This document shows, one piece after another, positions 9,186-16,935 of a stretch of 64,000 bases of DNA. Location of the stretch: the NCBI RefSeq assembly GCF_001262015.1, contig NZ_CP012074.1, forward strand, positions 1,744,501-1,808,500, given 5' to 3'. The notes beneath the pieces are model-generated. The model was not told the origin of the DNA, ran no database searches, and worked only from the letters and a program-made list of their open reading frames with translations. The translations under genes and the position numbers were made by a program. This DNA is from Prevotella fusca JCM 17724. Its GTDB lineage: Bacteria; Bacteroidota; Bacteroidia; Bacteroidales; Bacteroidaceae. The first letter of the stretch is position 1. The number at the start of each line of letters is the position of its first letter.

Positions 9186-9250
9186 GTTGACGGGTGAACA
9201 AGTTGCTTGTTAAGAAGTTGACGAATTGACGGATTGACGGTTGAACAAGT
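9163..9250. repeat. Degenerate TTGAC-type short tandem repeats
   Basis: About eight imperfect copies of a 9-10 base word such as GTTGACGAG / TTGACAAG / TTGAACAAG occur. Similar words, some on the other strand, lie at 40381-40430 and 55935-55981. All three are intergenic. Confidence 0.6.
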
Positions 9251-9338
9251 TGCTTTTTTTTGCGATTAGGCTGGAGGTTGAAAAGGAAAGAAAAGCAAGA
9301 ATAAAAGTGAAAACCACGCTTTTCTCTTGGAAAAACAT

Positions 9339-9346
9339 TACTTTTG
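9339..9346 (+). promoter_or_regulatory. -7 box of the patatin gene
   Basis: TACTTTTG, with the ATG at 9352 only five bases later. Either the transcript is near-leaderless or the true promoter lies elsewhere. Confidence 0.45.
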
Positions 9347-9351
9347 TCGCT

Positions 9352-10341
9352 ATGAAGAAATGTTTTCTTGTATTTCTGATGCTGATATGCTGTGGACTAT
9401 CTGTGATGGCACAGCAGAAGAATAAAGACGGTAAAGACCGCCCGAAGGTAGGACTTGTGCTTGGAGGTGGTGGTGCGAAAGGTGCTGCAACCATAGGGAT
9501 ACTGAAGGAATTAGAGCGGGCAAAGATTCCTGTTGACTATATCGCAGGGACAAGTATAGGAGCGATTATAGGCGGATTGTACTCGCAGGGCTATCGTGCG
9601 GACGACCTCGAGAAACTCTTTCGTTCGCAGAATTGGCTGGCACTTTTGGCAGACAGGGATACAACACTTGTCGGGAAGGTCTATAAGGAAGAAGATGGAG
9701 TAGTCTATCTCTTCGGCTTTCCTGTGCGGAGAAAGACTGATGCGAATGATAAGAAAGGCTTTGGAATGTTACATGGCGACCACGTTTATACCTTCCTTGA
9801 CTCCCTCGTCAGACATTCCCCAGTTCGTCGTGGCATCGTAAAAAAGGCTGTTCCCTTCTCGTGTGTAGCCTTTGACATTCGTCGTCAACAAGAAATAATA
9901 CTCGACACAGGCTCTTTGGCGCGTAATATGCGTGCCAGTATGGCTATCCCCGGTGCGTTCAAGCCCGTGCAGCTGGACACGCTGATGCTGGTGGATGGCG
10001 GTATGGGCAATAATCTTCCAGTTGATGTTGTGCGGATGATGGGGGCGGATATTGTTATTGCCATAGACCTTCAGCAGCGCAAACATGATGATTATCGTTC
10101 GCCTTTCGCCTTTCTGAAGGGAATGGGTGGTGTCCTGAAATGGTTGGCGGAACGTCCTGATATAAAGAAATATAATATCAACCGAACGCAAGCCGACCTT
10201 TACATTAATCCCGATTTGGGTTCTTATGGCGTCACAAACTTCAAGCCGAAGGCAATAGCTGCACTGCTCCAGATAGGCAAAGAGACTGGGGCTGTCCACC
10301 GGAAACAGTTGGAAACATTCATGAAAGACCATTCCCGATAG
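9352..10341 (+). CDS. Secreted patatin-like phospholipase
   Basis: 329 residues from 9352, where a signal peptide begins (MKKCFLVFLMLICC ... SVMAQ); the longer frame from 9241 would bury it. The patatin fold is complete: an oxyanion-loop glycine run (LGGGGAKGAA), nucleophile elbow GTSIG, and the dyad Asp in DGGMGNNLPVD. The enzyme is expected to hydrolyse acyl chains of phospholipids in the periplasm or at the surface. Many Bacteroidetes relatives continue into an Omp85-type barrel of several hundred residues, but this one stops after the catalytic domain and I see no barrel downstream. Whether that is truncation or a natural short form is unclear. Confidence 0.9.
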   Translation: MKKCFLVFLMLICCGLSVMAQQKNKDGKDRPKVGLVLGGGGAKGAATIGILKELERAKIPVDYIAGTSIGAIIGGLYSQGYRADDLEKLFRSQNWLALLADRDTTLVGKVYKEEDGVVYLFGFPVRRKTDANDKKGFGMLHGDHVYTFLDSLVRHSPVRRGIVKKAVPFSCVAFDIRRQQEIILDTGSLARNMRASMAIPGAFKPVQLDTLMLVDGGMGNNLPVDVVRMMGADIVIAIDLQQRKHDDYRSPFAFLKGMGGVLKWLAERPDIKKYNINRTQADLYINPDLGSYGVTNFKPKAIAALLQIGKETGAVHRKQLETFMKDHSR

Positions 10342-10645
10342 GAGAGTGGGACTTTCTGAAGTATCAAACAGGGCACTTGCTGAATGATTACCAACCACCG
10401 ATAACATCATTATCAACGCCTGTTATAGATGCGGTTTGTGATATTCTGTTTTCATAATCGGCGATGACAGATTCTGGATAAGACACAGCCGCAGTCACAA
10501 GGCTGATACACTGAAGGACTACCATTTTACATGTTTTTCTTGCTGTTTCCAATGCAAATCACTACATTTGCATTGGATAGTAAGGCGGAACACGCCGTCT
10601 TGCAGCCAGAAGAATTAAAGATTTTCCAATAATAATCAATAGTCT
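10342..10645. other. Intergenic region upstream of the SPFH operon
   Basis: About 300 bases without a gene. The only structure I see is the inverted repeat and -7 box near 10549-10576. Nothing convincing was found in 10342-10548. Confidence 0.5.
10549..10576 (+). promoter_or_regulatory. Inverted repeat overlapping the SPFH operon promoter
   Basis: CCAATGCAAAT and ATTTGCATTGG form a perfect 11-bp inverted repeat with a 6-base spacer. The right arm shares bases with a -7 box TACATTTG (10563-10570). A repressor bound here would cover the promoter. In RNA the same bases could form a hairpin in the leader. Confidence 0.5.
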
Positions 10646-11644
10646 ATGGGATTAAAAGACCTTTTCAAACGGCAGCTCCGTACTGTCATCGAATGGAAAG
10701 AGCAGGGTGCTGACCTATTGTTTCATCAGATGGAAACCACAACTGATGAGATAAAGAATGCAAGTAAACTCATCGTTGCACCCGGACAGGGCTGCATTGT
10801 CGTGTATGATGGAAAGGTTATGGGTACGCTTGCCGAACCTGGTGTCTACGAGATGGAGACTGCCAACCATCCTTTTATCACCACACTGCTCAATCTTGCA
10901 CAGCGGACAGAGAGCGAACACAAGATGCGTTTCTTTTTCTTCCGTACTGCTGAGATGGTGAACATTCTATGGGGAACGCCATCACCTGTGAAATACATGG
11001 AGCCTGACTATAAACTCCCTGTCACCCTTGGTGCCTGTGGTAACTTCTCTGTGGCTATATCCAATCCCGAGAAGATGTTTGTCACACTGCTCGGACCTGT
11101 CAGCAACTATTATGCTTCGGATGTGCAGGAACTTGTTTCATCCCGCATCATAGCACCCTTGACTTCCTTCCTTGCTGTCAAGGCTTATCCTTATCGTGAG
11201 GTCGACACGCACATCATGGAGATGTCTGGCGAGTTGAAGTACAAGACAGCGGAAGAGCTGGCACGCTTAGGTCTGACACTTACCGACTTCCGCATCAACT
11301 CTGTTACCTTCGATGACGATACGATGGAACGTATCGGACGGATTGCCGACATGACCACGGAAAAGCGGGCTGCAGCCGAGGTTGACCTCGATTATGCAGG
11401 CTTGCAGAAGCTGGAAGCACTTCGTGAAGCTGCCCGAAACGAGGGCGGACTGGCTGGAGCAGGATTGCAGATCGGTGCAGGACTGCAGCTGGCACAGGAC
11501 ATCTTCAAGACGCAGGGTGCGGGTATGGCTGCCGGAGGTGATGCTACGGAGCGTCTCCGTAAGCTGAAGACACTCTTTGACGAGCAGCTCATCACAGAAG
11601 ATGAATACGAACAGAAGAAGAACGAAATACTATCGAAATTATGA
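10646..11644 (+). CDS. SPFH/band-7 domain protein with SHOCT tail
   Basis: 332 residues. Residues 20-245 form the SPFH-like domain of the virion-core/YdjI group (LIVAPGQGCIVVYDGKV ... LAEPGVYEM, then a TMERIGRIADMTTEKRAA helix). A Gly/Ala-rich segment follows (GLAGAGLQIGAGLQLAQ). The last 30 residues (LRKLKTLFDEQLITEDEYEQ) are a SHOCT motif, a short C-terminal oligomerisation tag. There is no transmembrane segment, so membrane association would be through oligomers. It overlaps the next gene by four bases (ATGA) and heads a three-gene operon with a small membrane protein and a zinc-ribbon membrane protein. SPFH proteins scaffold membrane patches; the partners here are probably encoded alongside. 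Confidence 0.88.
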   Translation: MGLKDLFKRQLRTVIEWKEQGADLLFHQMETTTDEIKNASKLIVAPGQGCIVVYDGKVMGTLAEPGVYEMETANHPFITTLLNLAQRTESEHKMRFFFFRTAEMVNILWGTPSPVKYMEPDYKLPVTLGACGNFSVAISNPEKMFVTLLGPVSNYYASDVQELVSSRIIAPLTSFLAVKAYPYREVDTHIMEMSGELKYKTAEELARLGLTLTDFRINSVTFDDDTMERIGRIADMTTEKRAAAEVDLDYAGLQKLEALREAARNEGGLAGAGLQIGAGLQLAQDIFKTQGAGMAAGGDATERLRKLKTLFDEQLITEDEYEQKKNEILSKL

Positions 11645-11979
11645 AGAAGGTAATTATTCCGGCAGTAGTCATACTCTGTGTGAATGTCATCGCTGGACTG
11701 CTGCTGTCAGCTTATCCGCTGGCAAACATGCTGTTTACCAGTCTTGCCATTCTTGTCAACACACTTCTGATAATCCTGCTCTTCCTTTTCCGTGCAGAAA
11801 GCACCCACCGCATGAGCTTAGGTTTTGTATTCTTTGTCATCGGAATCATAGAGTATGTGGGCGGATTGCTTGCGCCTGAACATCTGACGGATAACTGGTG
11901 GGTCATCATGTTTGTGGTATTGACAGCCGTGCAGGTTGTATTGACCAGTCTGACACTGCATTACACCAAGAAATCATAA
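11641..11979 (+). CDS. Small four-helix membrane protein of the SPFH operon
   Basis: 112 residues with four hydrophobic segments at about 4-26, 30-50, 59-80 and 87-105, joined by very short loops (RAESTHRM between helices 2 and 3). The start overlaps the SPFH stop, so translation is probably coupled. I recognise no family motif. By position it is a likely membrane partner of the SPFH protein. Confidence 0.8.
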   Translation: MKKVIIPAVVILCVNVIAGLLLSAYPLANMLFTSLAILVNTLLIILLFLFRAESTHRMSLGFVFFVIGIIEYVGGLLAPEHLTDNWWVIMFVVLTAVQVVLTSLTLHYTKKS

Positions 11980-11995
11980 CTCTGTAAAGATTTAA

Positions 11996-13345
11996 ATGGG
12001 AACTAAGATAAAACCAGTAAAATGTCCGAATTGCGGCAGTGGGCTGCACACACAACTTGATGCCAAACGCTATCTCTGCCAGAACTGCGGGACGGAATAT
12101 TATATAGATGATGATGACATAAACATCAATGTCAATCATCATCATGAATATAGCTACCGTTGTCCTCAATCCAATAGCAGCAGTTCTTTTTCCGATAGGT
12201 TTGCCTGGATATTCTATATCTGTTTTGTCGTGGGCTTTCTTCTTTTTATGACATTAACCTGTACCAATTCTACAGATTCCATATTCTCCAGCGATAAGGA
12301 TTCTGTAAAGGTGTCAGACAACTACGACGCTATCGTTCCAATGCTGCATAAGGGAAAGCCTTGTTTCTTCTATATCTGTAGGCGTGATTTCGGGTACAAC
12401 AGCAATTACACTGACGGAATCTACTATGGGTTCCGTGATGCAAATACCGGTGCAGTAATGACAGACAAGCTCCTTGTCTCGGAAGAGGAAGCCGAGAGGC
12501 AGGACAGAATGGATATATATCGGGGAAACCTGGCTTATTTCCATCAGGCAAAACGGTGGTATCTTGCGGTTCCCAATCGTTATATCTTCGAGATAGACCC
12601 TGATGCGCTCAGCATGACGGAGACTGGCAAGAAGTTCTTTAGTGGAAAGCCTGCTCTGAGTTCAGGAATATCAATGATAGACATACTTGATGATCGCTTC
12701 GGAGAGGGGTTCAAGGTAACCAACAACCTTGCAGTAACCTATTACTTCTTCCCGGCAACAGGGCGACTCTATACGGAAGATGCCTTCTCGTATGCATCAA
12801 AGTTACCTCCGGCAGAACTGAACGGTGAGATACGCGACAGTGTCTATTACAGGCTTGAGAAGGAGAATGCAAATTCCCGGACAGATGCAGGAGGGAAGTA
12901 TCGGCTGTGCCGTCTGAAAATCAAGTTTCATCTTGGTGATCCGCAAAATATATTCATCCCATTGACAAATGGAAGACAATATTATGACGAGGGAGAGCGG
13001 ATAATTGATGTCCAACCTGTATCCGACTGGTTCCCAGCCTTTAATGCAAAGGTTATCTATCAGGATAACCAGTATGTTCTGATAGTCTATCATCCGAATA
13101 TTTCCGATAATGCTCCAACGGTTTTCCAGCTGTGGAATACCAAGGGAAATGTCATCTGGACGCAGTCACCTGATACTCGTATTAAAGTGGATGAGGCTAT
13201 CCGTGACAAACAGAAGATATGGCTCGGAGGTGTAAAGGAAATCAAGAATAAAGGCGATGAGAACTATTGCTACAGCCTTGACTTGCAGAAAGGCAGTTGG
13301 AAATGTCATTATAAGTTCCCGGATGATTATAGCATCACCAAGTAA
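11996..13345 (+). CDS. Zinc-ribbon membrane protein, third gene of the SPFH operon
   Basis: 449 residues. An N-terminal zinc ribbon (CPNCGSGLHTQLDAKRYLC then QNCGTEYY) is followed by an acidic DDDDI stretch, a His run (NHHHEYSY), one transmembrane helix near 70-92, and a long domain of about 340 residues probably outside the membrane. That domain has repeated aromatic strands (FFYICRRDFGYNS, KQKIWLGGV), possibly a propeller; this is a guess from pattern only. It starts 16 bases after the preceding gene. Zinc-ribbon partners are frequent beside SHOCT-tailed SPFH proteins. The function is unknown. Confidence 0.8.
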   Translation: MGTKIKPVKCPNCGSGLHTQLDAKRYLCQNCGTEYYIDDDDININVNHHHEYSYRCPQSNSSSSFSDRFAWIFYICFVVGFLLFMTLTCTNSTDSIFSSDKDSVKVSDNYDAIVPMLHKGKPCFFYICRRDFGYNSNYTDGIYYGFRDANTGAVMTDKLLVSEEEAERQDRMDIYRGNLAYFHQAKRWYLAVPNRYIFEIDPDALSMTETGKKFFSGKPALSSGISMIDILDDRFGEGFKVTNNLAVTYYFFPATGRLYTEDAFSYASKLPPAELNGEIRDSVYYRLEKENANSRTDAGGKYRLCRLKIKFHLGDPQNIFIPLTNGRQYYDEGERIIDVQPVSDWFPAFNAKVIYQDNQYVLIVYHPNISDNAPTVFQLWNTKGNVIWTQSPDTRIKVDEAIRDKQKIWLGGVKEIKNKGDENYCYSLDLQKGSWKCHYKFPDDYSITK

Positions 13346-13452
13346 CAGGATGCCGAGATTGGGCAATCGGATATGGGCGTAGTAAACATTATGCTTGTGG
13401 ATAAATGGAACGTGTCCTGGTGTATTTTGCAACACAGTCAATCGTCAGCTGC

Positions 13453-13541
13453 AAATTATTTTCATGATGAGAAGAATTTATTTACATGAAAAAAAATATT
13501 TCTTTTCATGAAGAAAAATATTTCTTTTCATGAAAATAATT
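13453..13541. repeat. 22-bp-period palindromic array, family 1, copy B
   Basis: Four CATG-centred units begin at 13463, 13485, 13507 and 13529 (intervals 22, 22, 22). The element opens with AAATTATTTTC and closes with GAAAATAATTC, so its two ends are reverse complements. A purine-rich GGAATGAGGA-type stretch follows to about 13595. Confidence 0.92.
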
Positions 13542-13640
13542 CGATGATGAGGAAGAATGAGGAGTAAGGAGTGAAGAATTAGGAATGAGGAATATTCATT
13601 GTTTTGAGCTTTGAAAAGGAGTATTAAAATTGATGCGATT

Positions 13641-14378
13641 ATGAAAAAGAACAAAATGTTGCTGCTCCTGCTGTTGGTTTTACCGCTTGCGGGGAAAGCA
13701 CAGATTAAGAAGTATATTGGTAAGGGTGCGAATGGACAGGTTAAGTCTATCTATTATCGGAATGTCCAGACTGGCAGGCAGGAAGGGCATTGGGTTGATT
13801 TTGATGAAAACGGATTGATTGCATCGGAAAGAGATTATAAGGACGGGTATAAGGATGGTAAAGAGGTTTTTTACCAGAATGGGGACGTTGAATTGATTAT
13901 TGAATACCGTAAGGGAAAAATAGATGGTAAGTGCATAAAATACACAGTGCGAAAAGATGCCGGCAAAAAGCCCGTTTTACATTGTATAGCTAATTTTCGT
14001 AATGGTGTCGAACACGGTATGATGTATATATATGATGAACATGGGAAGATAATCCGGAGAGAAAGGTATAAGGACGGAGCCTTGTTAGCTGATACGTTCG
14101 CCACGCAGAAAGGGCTTGTCTGTATTGGTTATGAAGTGGATCCGGACGGTCTTTCTTATATCAAGAGCAAAAAGATCATCCCGTTCAAGTCAAAGACTGC
14201 AGGGGTATCGCGCACTACATCTGTCAGACAGGACAGGAAGGTTGCTGCACGTCCGGCTGTCAGCAAGACGCCTGACCGCAAGGGGACGCCTGTCAGACAA
14301 CAGAAGAAACAGTCAGCTTCGCCACAGGACAAGTCCCGTCTGAAAGTAAGCAAGGACGGAATTATTGAGCTTGAATAA
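13641..14378 (+). CDS. Secreted YwqK/MORN-like repeat protein
   Basis: 245 residues from 13641, where a signal peptide (MKKNKMLLLLLLVLPLAGKA) begins. Residues 25-140 hold repeats of the MORN_2/YwqK kind: NGQVKSIYYRNV, EGHWVDFDENG, DGKEVFYQNGDVE, HGMMYIYDEHGKI. These are often named YwqK-family antitoxins, but no toxin gene is adjacent and this copy is exported, so a toxin-antitoxin role is not supported. The last 65 residues are basic and disordered (Arg/Lys/Ser/Pro), an unusual tail. A good terminator follows. Confidence 0.82.
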   Translation: MKKNKMLLLLLLVLPLAGKAQIKKYIGKGANGQVKSIYYRNVQTGRQEGHWVDFDENGLIASERDYKDGYKDGKEVFYQNGDVELIIEYRKGKIDGKCIKYTVRKDAGKKPVLHCIANFRNGVEHGMMYIYDEHGKIIRRERYKDGALLADTFATQKGLVCIGYEVDPDGLSYIKSKKIIPFKSKTAGVSRTTSVRQDRKVAARPAVSKTPDRKGTPVRQQKKQSASPQDKSRLKVSKDGIIELE

Positions 14379-14420
14379 GGCTGAAGACTGATAGGATGAT
14401 AAACCGGAAAAGGTATGAGC

Positions 14421-14457
14421 CGGACCTGTCGGATAATTCTGACTGGTCCGTTTTTTT
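14421..14457 (+). terminator. Terminator after the YwqK-like gene
   Basis: CGGACC pairs with GGTCCG, with an inner GTC/GAC pairing, followed by seven T. Confidence 0.85.
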
Positions 14458-14684
14458 GTTCTTTGCCATCTTCGGTAATGGCTCTTTTGGCAATGTATGG
14501 ATAAGGTGAGGTCTTGTTGTTGTAAGAGGGTAAAGATGATAAGGCTGAATAATGCTGCAAGGTGCCGTCGTTGTGGCAGTGAAGGCTCTCTTGACGGTTC
14601 TTGCCAGTGTTTTTCAAACAGGTTCTTAACAGGCTCATATTGACACGCTTAGATAGCATTCGGGTGATATTTATGTGTAAATCC

Positions 14685-14715
14685 TTGGCAAATCAACCTT
14701 TTTTGTTTACCTTTA
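14685..14715 (+). promoter_or_regulatory. Possible fabI promoter
   Basis: TACCTTTA at 14708-14715 (one base from TAnnTTTG) with TTGG at 14685-14688, 19 bases apart. Confidence 0.4.
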
Positions 14716-14739
14716 CACCAAATTTGAATAACGAAGATT

Positions 14740-15597
14740 ATGAGTTACAATTTATTAAAAGGTAAAAGAGGTATTGTTTTCGGAGCCCTCAACGAGAAGT
14801 CTATCGCATGGAAAGTTGCAGAAAAGGCAGTGGAGGAAGGTGCTACTATCACCTTGTCAAATACTCCAATCGCAGTGAGAATGGGTACTGTCAGTGCTCT
14901 GTCAGAGAAGCTGAACTGTGAGGTTATTCCTGCTGATGCGACCAATGTAGAGGATTTGGAGAACGTTTTTAAGCGTTCAATGGAAGTTCTGGGTGGCAAG
15001 ATTGACTTCGTTCTGCACTCTATCGGTATGTCTCCGAACGTGCGCAAGCATCGTACATACGATGATCTGGACTACAAGATGCTTGACAGTACGCTTGATA
15101 TTTCTGCTGTTTCATTCCACAAGATGATTCAGAGTGCCAAGAAACTTGATGCTATCAATGAATATGGTTCAATCCTTGCGCTCTCTTACGTAGCTGCTCA
15201 GCGTACCTTCTACGGTTACAACGATATGGCTGATGCTAAGGCATTGCTTGAGAGTATCGGTCGTAGCTTCGGTTATATTTACGGTCGTGAGAAGCATGTA
15301 CGTATCAATACAATTTCTCAGTCACCTACGATGACAACTGCAGGTTCAGGTGTGAAGGGTATGGATAAGCTCTTCGACTTCGCTGACCGTATGTCTCCAT
15401 TGGGCAACGCAAGTGCTGATGAGTGTGCTGACTATTGTATCGTAATGTTCTCTGACCTCACCCGTAAGGTGACAATGCAGAACCTCTACCACGATGGTGG
15501 TTTCTCAAATGTGGGTATGAGTCTCCGTGCTATGGCTACATACGAGAAGGGTCTCGATGAGTATAAGGACGAGAACGGTAATATTATCTACGGATAA
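14740..15597 (+). CDS. fabI: Enoyl-[acyl-carrier-protein] reductase (NADH), FabI type
   Basis: 285 residues. Catalyses the last, NADH-dependent reduction in each round of fatty-acid elongation. It is a short-chain dehydrogenase with the FabI-type nucleotide loop (GALNEKSIAW near 15-24) and HSIGMSP in the next strand. The catalytic pair lies in YNDMADAK (Tyr-x6-Lys), and NTISQSPTMTTAGSGVKG forms the substrate loop. The C-terminus extends about 20 residues past the usual end (MSLRAMATYEKGLDEYKDENG), as in other Bacteroidetes. Monocistronic; a hairpin terminator lies about 160 bases downstream, after a REP-like palindrome that begins just after the stop. Confidence 0.97.
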   Translation: MSYNLLKGKRGIVFGALNEKSIAWKVAEKAVEEGATITLSNTPIAVRMGTVSALSEKLNCEVIPADATNVEDLENVFKRSMEVLGGKIDFVLHSIGMSPNVRKHRTYDDLDYKMLDSTLDISAVSFHKMIQSAKKLDAINEYGSILALSYVAAQRTFYGYNDMADAKALLESIGRSFGYIYGREKHVRINTISQSPTMTTAGSGVKGMDKLFDFADRMSPLGNASADECADYCIVMFSDLTRKVTMQNLYHDGGFSNVGMSLRAMATYEKGLDEYKDENGNIIYG

Positions 15598-15611
15598 GAA
15601 AGCCTCCCGAC

Positions 15612-15650
15612 AAAAGCCTCCCCCAGCCCCTCCAAAGGGAGGGGAGTGCC
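15612..15650. repeat. REP-like GC-rich palindrome R1
   Basis: AAAGCCTCCCCCAGCCCC then TCCAAAGGGAGGGGA: the arms CCCCTCC/GGGAGGGG surround AAA. It begins a few bases after the fabI stop codon. Confidence 0.75.
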
Positions 15651-15753
15651 TGACGGAAACCAGTTAGGATAACTTTATAGTGATAGTTTTCCACTACTAT
15701 CTGATATAATTCCTCTTTATGATTACGCCGAGGAAGGTTTTAAGGGAAATAAT

Positions 15754-15795
15754 AAAAAAGCTCCAGTAAGTGAAAACTTATTGGAGCTTTTTATT
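15754..15795 (+). terminator. fabI terminator
   Basis: AGCTCCAGTAAGT pairs with ACTTATTGGAGCT around GAAA. A-runs and T-runs flank both sides, so it may act in both directions. Confidence 0.85.
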
Positions 15796-15814
15796 TCTAT
15801 CGTTATTCTCGAAA

Positions 15815-15953
15815 CAGCTTATTGTACCAAATCTTAAGCAAATTTGTCTCCCTCCCCCTTGGGGGGAGTCTATTGTTATTTTCAAAAGAGCTTATTGTAC
15901 CAAATCTTAAGCGAATTTGTCTCCCTCCCCCTTTGGGGAGGGTCGGGGTGGGG
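15815..15953. repeat. Duplicated REP-like palindromes R2 and R3
   Basis: Two near-identical direct copies, each AGCTTATTGTACCAAATC, then TTAAGC and TTTGTCTCCCTCCCCCTT, begin near 15818 and 15890. The second continues into a fuller palindrome ending GGGGTGGGGCTTTA, whose last bases supply the stop codon of the minus-strand gene. Confidence 0.85.
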
Positions 15954-15955
15954 CT

Positions 15956-16855
15956 TTATTTCCTTCCGAAGTCGGCAGGTATCTCACCCCACTGCCTCGT
16001 TTCCCACTTTATAATAGGTGTCGTTACCTTATGCGTCTGCAGCCAATGTTCGGCACGTGCAATGATTTGATGGAGCTCTTCAGTTTCTGCATTGCGGACA
16101 AAAGTAGTCTTACAACGCTTTTTGTTTACCCATAAGATGGCATTATAGGAGTCGCTGTAAATAACCTTATCGTTTATTCCCTGCTTCTCCATCAGTGCCA
16201 AAGCATGGACAATGGCGAGGAACTCACCAATGTTATTTGTTCCCATAACCGGACCAAAATGGAAAACTCTTGCACCAGTTTGCAGGTCAACACATTGATA
16301 CTCCATCGGTCCCGGGTTGCCAGAACAAGCGGCATCAACAGCCCAAGCACCAGCCCCCCTCAATCCTCCCGAAAGGGGGGAAGCCCCAGTCTGCTGTGGT
16401 TGGAAGCCAGACTGAGTGTTAGTTTGAGAACTTGATGGACTCTTTGGTGGAGAATCACCTGTTTGGATTGTATTATGTGAGTCTATTGCCATTATAGTTT
16501 CTTTAATCTTCCGGATAACTTCTTCCCTATGGTTGAAGACTTCCTCGTTAGTGAATCGGATAACAGTATAGCCCCATTGCTTAAGGTTATGAGTCCGTTC
16601 CTCATCCTTTATAATCTGTTCATCATTAAAATGATACTTACCATCTATTTCAACAATAAGCTTATATTTAAGGTTGATGAAGTCAGCAATATATTGTCCG
16701 ATGATATGTTGTCTACGAAACTTGTGGCCACTTTGTTTTCCTTTTAGGTATAACCAAAGTAGGTTTTCTGCTTGTGTAGAGTGCTTCCTGTTCTTGATAG
16801 CATTTGCTTTCAGCAGTTCATACTCTATCTCATCAGCTGTTTCATAGATGTACAT
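15956..16855 (-). CDS. DUF559 endonuclease-like domain fused to RNase H
   Basis: 299 residues in two enzyme-like parts. Residues 20-118 are a DUF559 (Vsr-like, PD-(D/E)XK fold) domain: FRRQHIIGQYIADFI, then LIVEIDGKYH, then a long helix and GYTVIRFTNEEV. Residues 168-299 are an RNase H fold: AWAVDAACSGNPGPMEY, NNIGEFLAIVHALAL, VIYSDSYNAI give the D-E-D metal ligands. The linker 155-170 (QTGASPLSGGLRGAGA) is a translated REP-like palindrome. Matching palindromes lie before the DUF559 start (R5) and at the RNase H stop (R3). The simplest reading is a DUF559 cassette inserted in frame at the 5' end of an ordinary RNase H gene. RNase H removes RNA from RNA-DNA hybrids; whether DUF559 cuts DNA is unproven. 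Confidence 0.87.
   Translation of the reverse strand: MYIYETADEIEYELLKANAIKNRKHSTQAENLLWLYLKGKQSGHKFRRQHIIGQYIADFINLKYKLIVEIDGKYHFNDEQIIKDEERTHNLKQWGYTVIRFTNEEVFNHREEVIRKIKETIMAIDSHNTIQTGDSPPKSPSSSQTNTQSGFQPQQTGASPLSGGLRGAGAWAVDAACSGNPGPMEYQCVDLQTGARVFHFGPVMGTNNIGEFLAIVHALALMEKQGINDKVIYSDSYNAILWVNKKRCKTTFVRNAETEELHQIIARAEHWLQTHKVTTPIIKWETRQWGEIPADFGRK
16350..16388. repeat. REP-like palindrome R4 inside the DUF559-RNase H gene
   Basis: CAGCCCCCCTCAATCC then TCCCGAAAGGGGGGAAG, the same GC-rich palindrome class, read through in frame as the interdomain linker. Confidence 0.8.
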
Positions 16856-16892
16856 AATCTCACCATATAAAATCCTTATCCCACCTTACCCT

Positions 16893-16935
16893 ATTTGTCT
16901 CCCTCCCCTTTTGGGGAGGGCGGGGTGGGGCTTTA
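16893..16935. repeat. REP-like palindrome R5 between argS and DUF559
   Basis: CTCCCTCCCC TTTT GGGGAGGG followed by CGGGGTGGGGCTTTA. The last three bases are the reverse complement of the argS stop codon, the same arrangement as R3 at the RNase H stop. Confidence 0.85.

Noticed and set aside
13641..14378. YwqK-like protein as an antitoxin of a toxin-antitoxin pair
   Set aside because: It carries a signal peptide and no toxin-like gene is adjacent; the name comes only from the repeat family.
14156..14659. 167-codon minus-strand frame over the YwqK-like gene end
   Set aside because: It crosses the terminator at 14421-14457 and is antisense to a well-supported gene.
15956..16855. DUF559 domain as part of a restriction or Vsr repair system
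   Set aside because: No methyltransferase or restriction gene is near, and the domain is fused to RNase H between palindromes.
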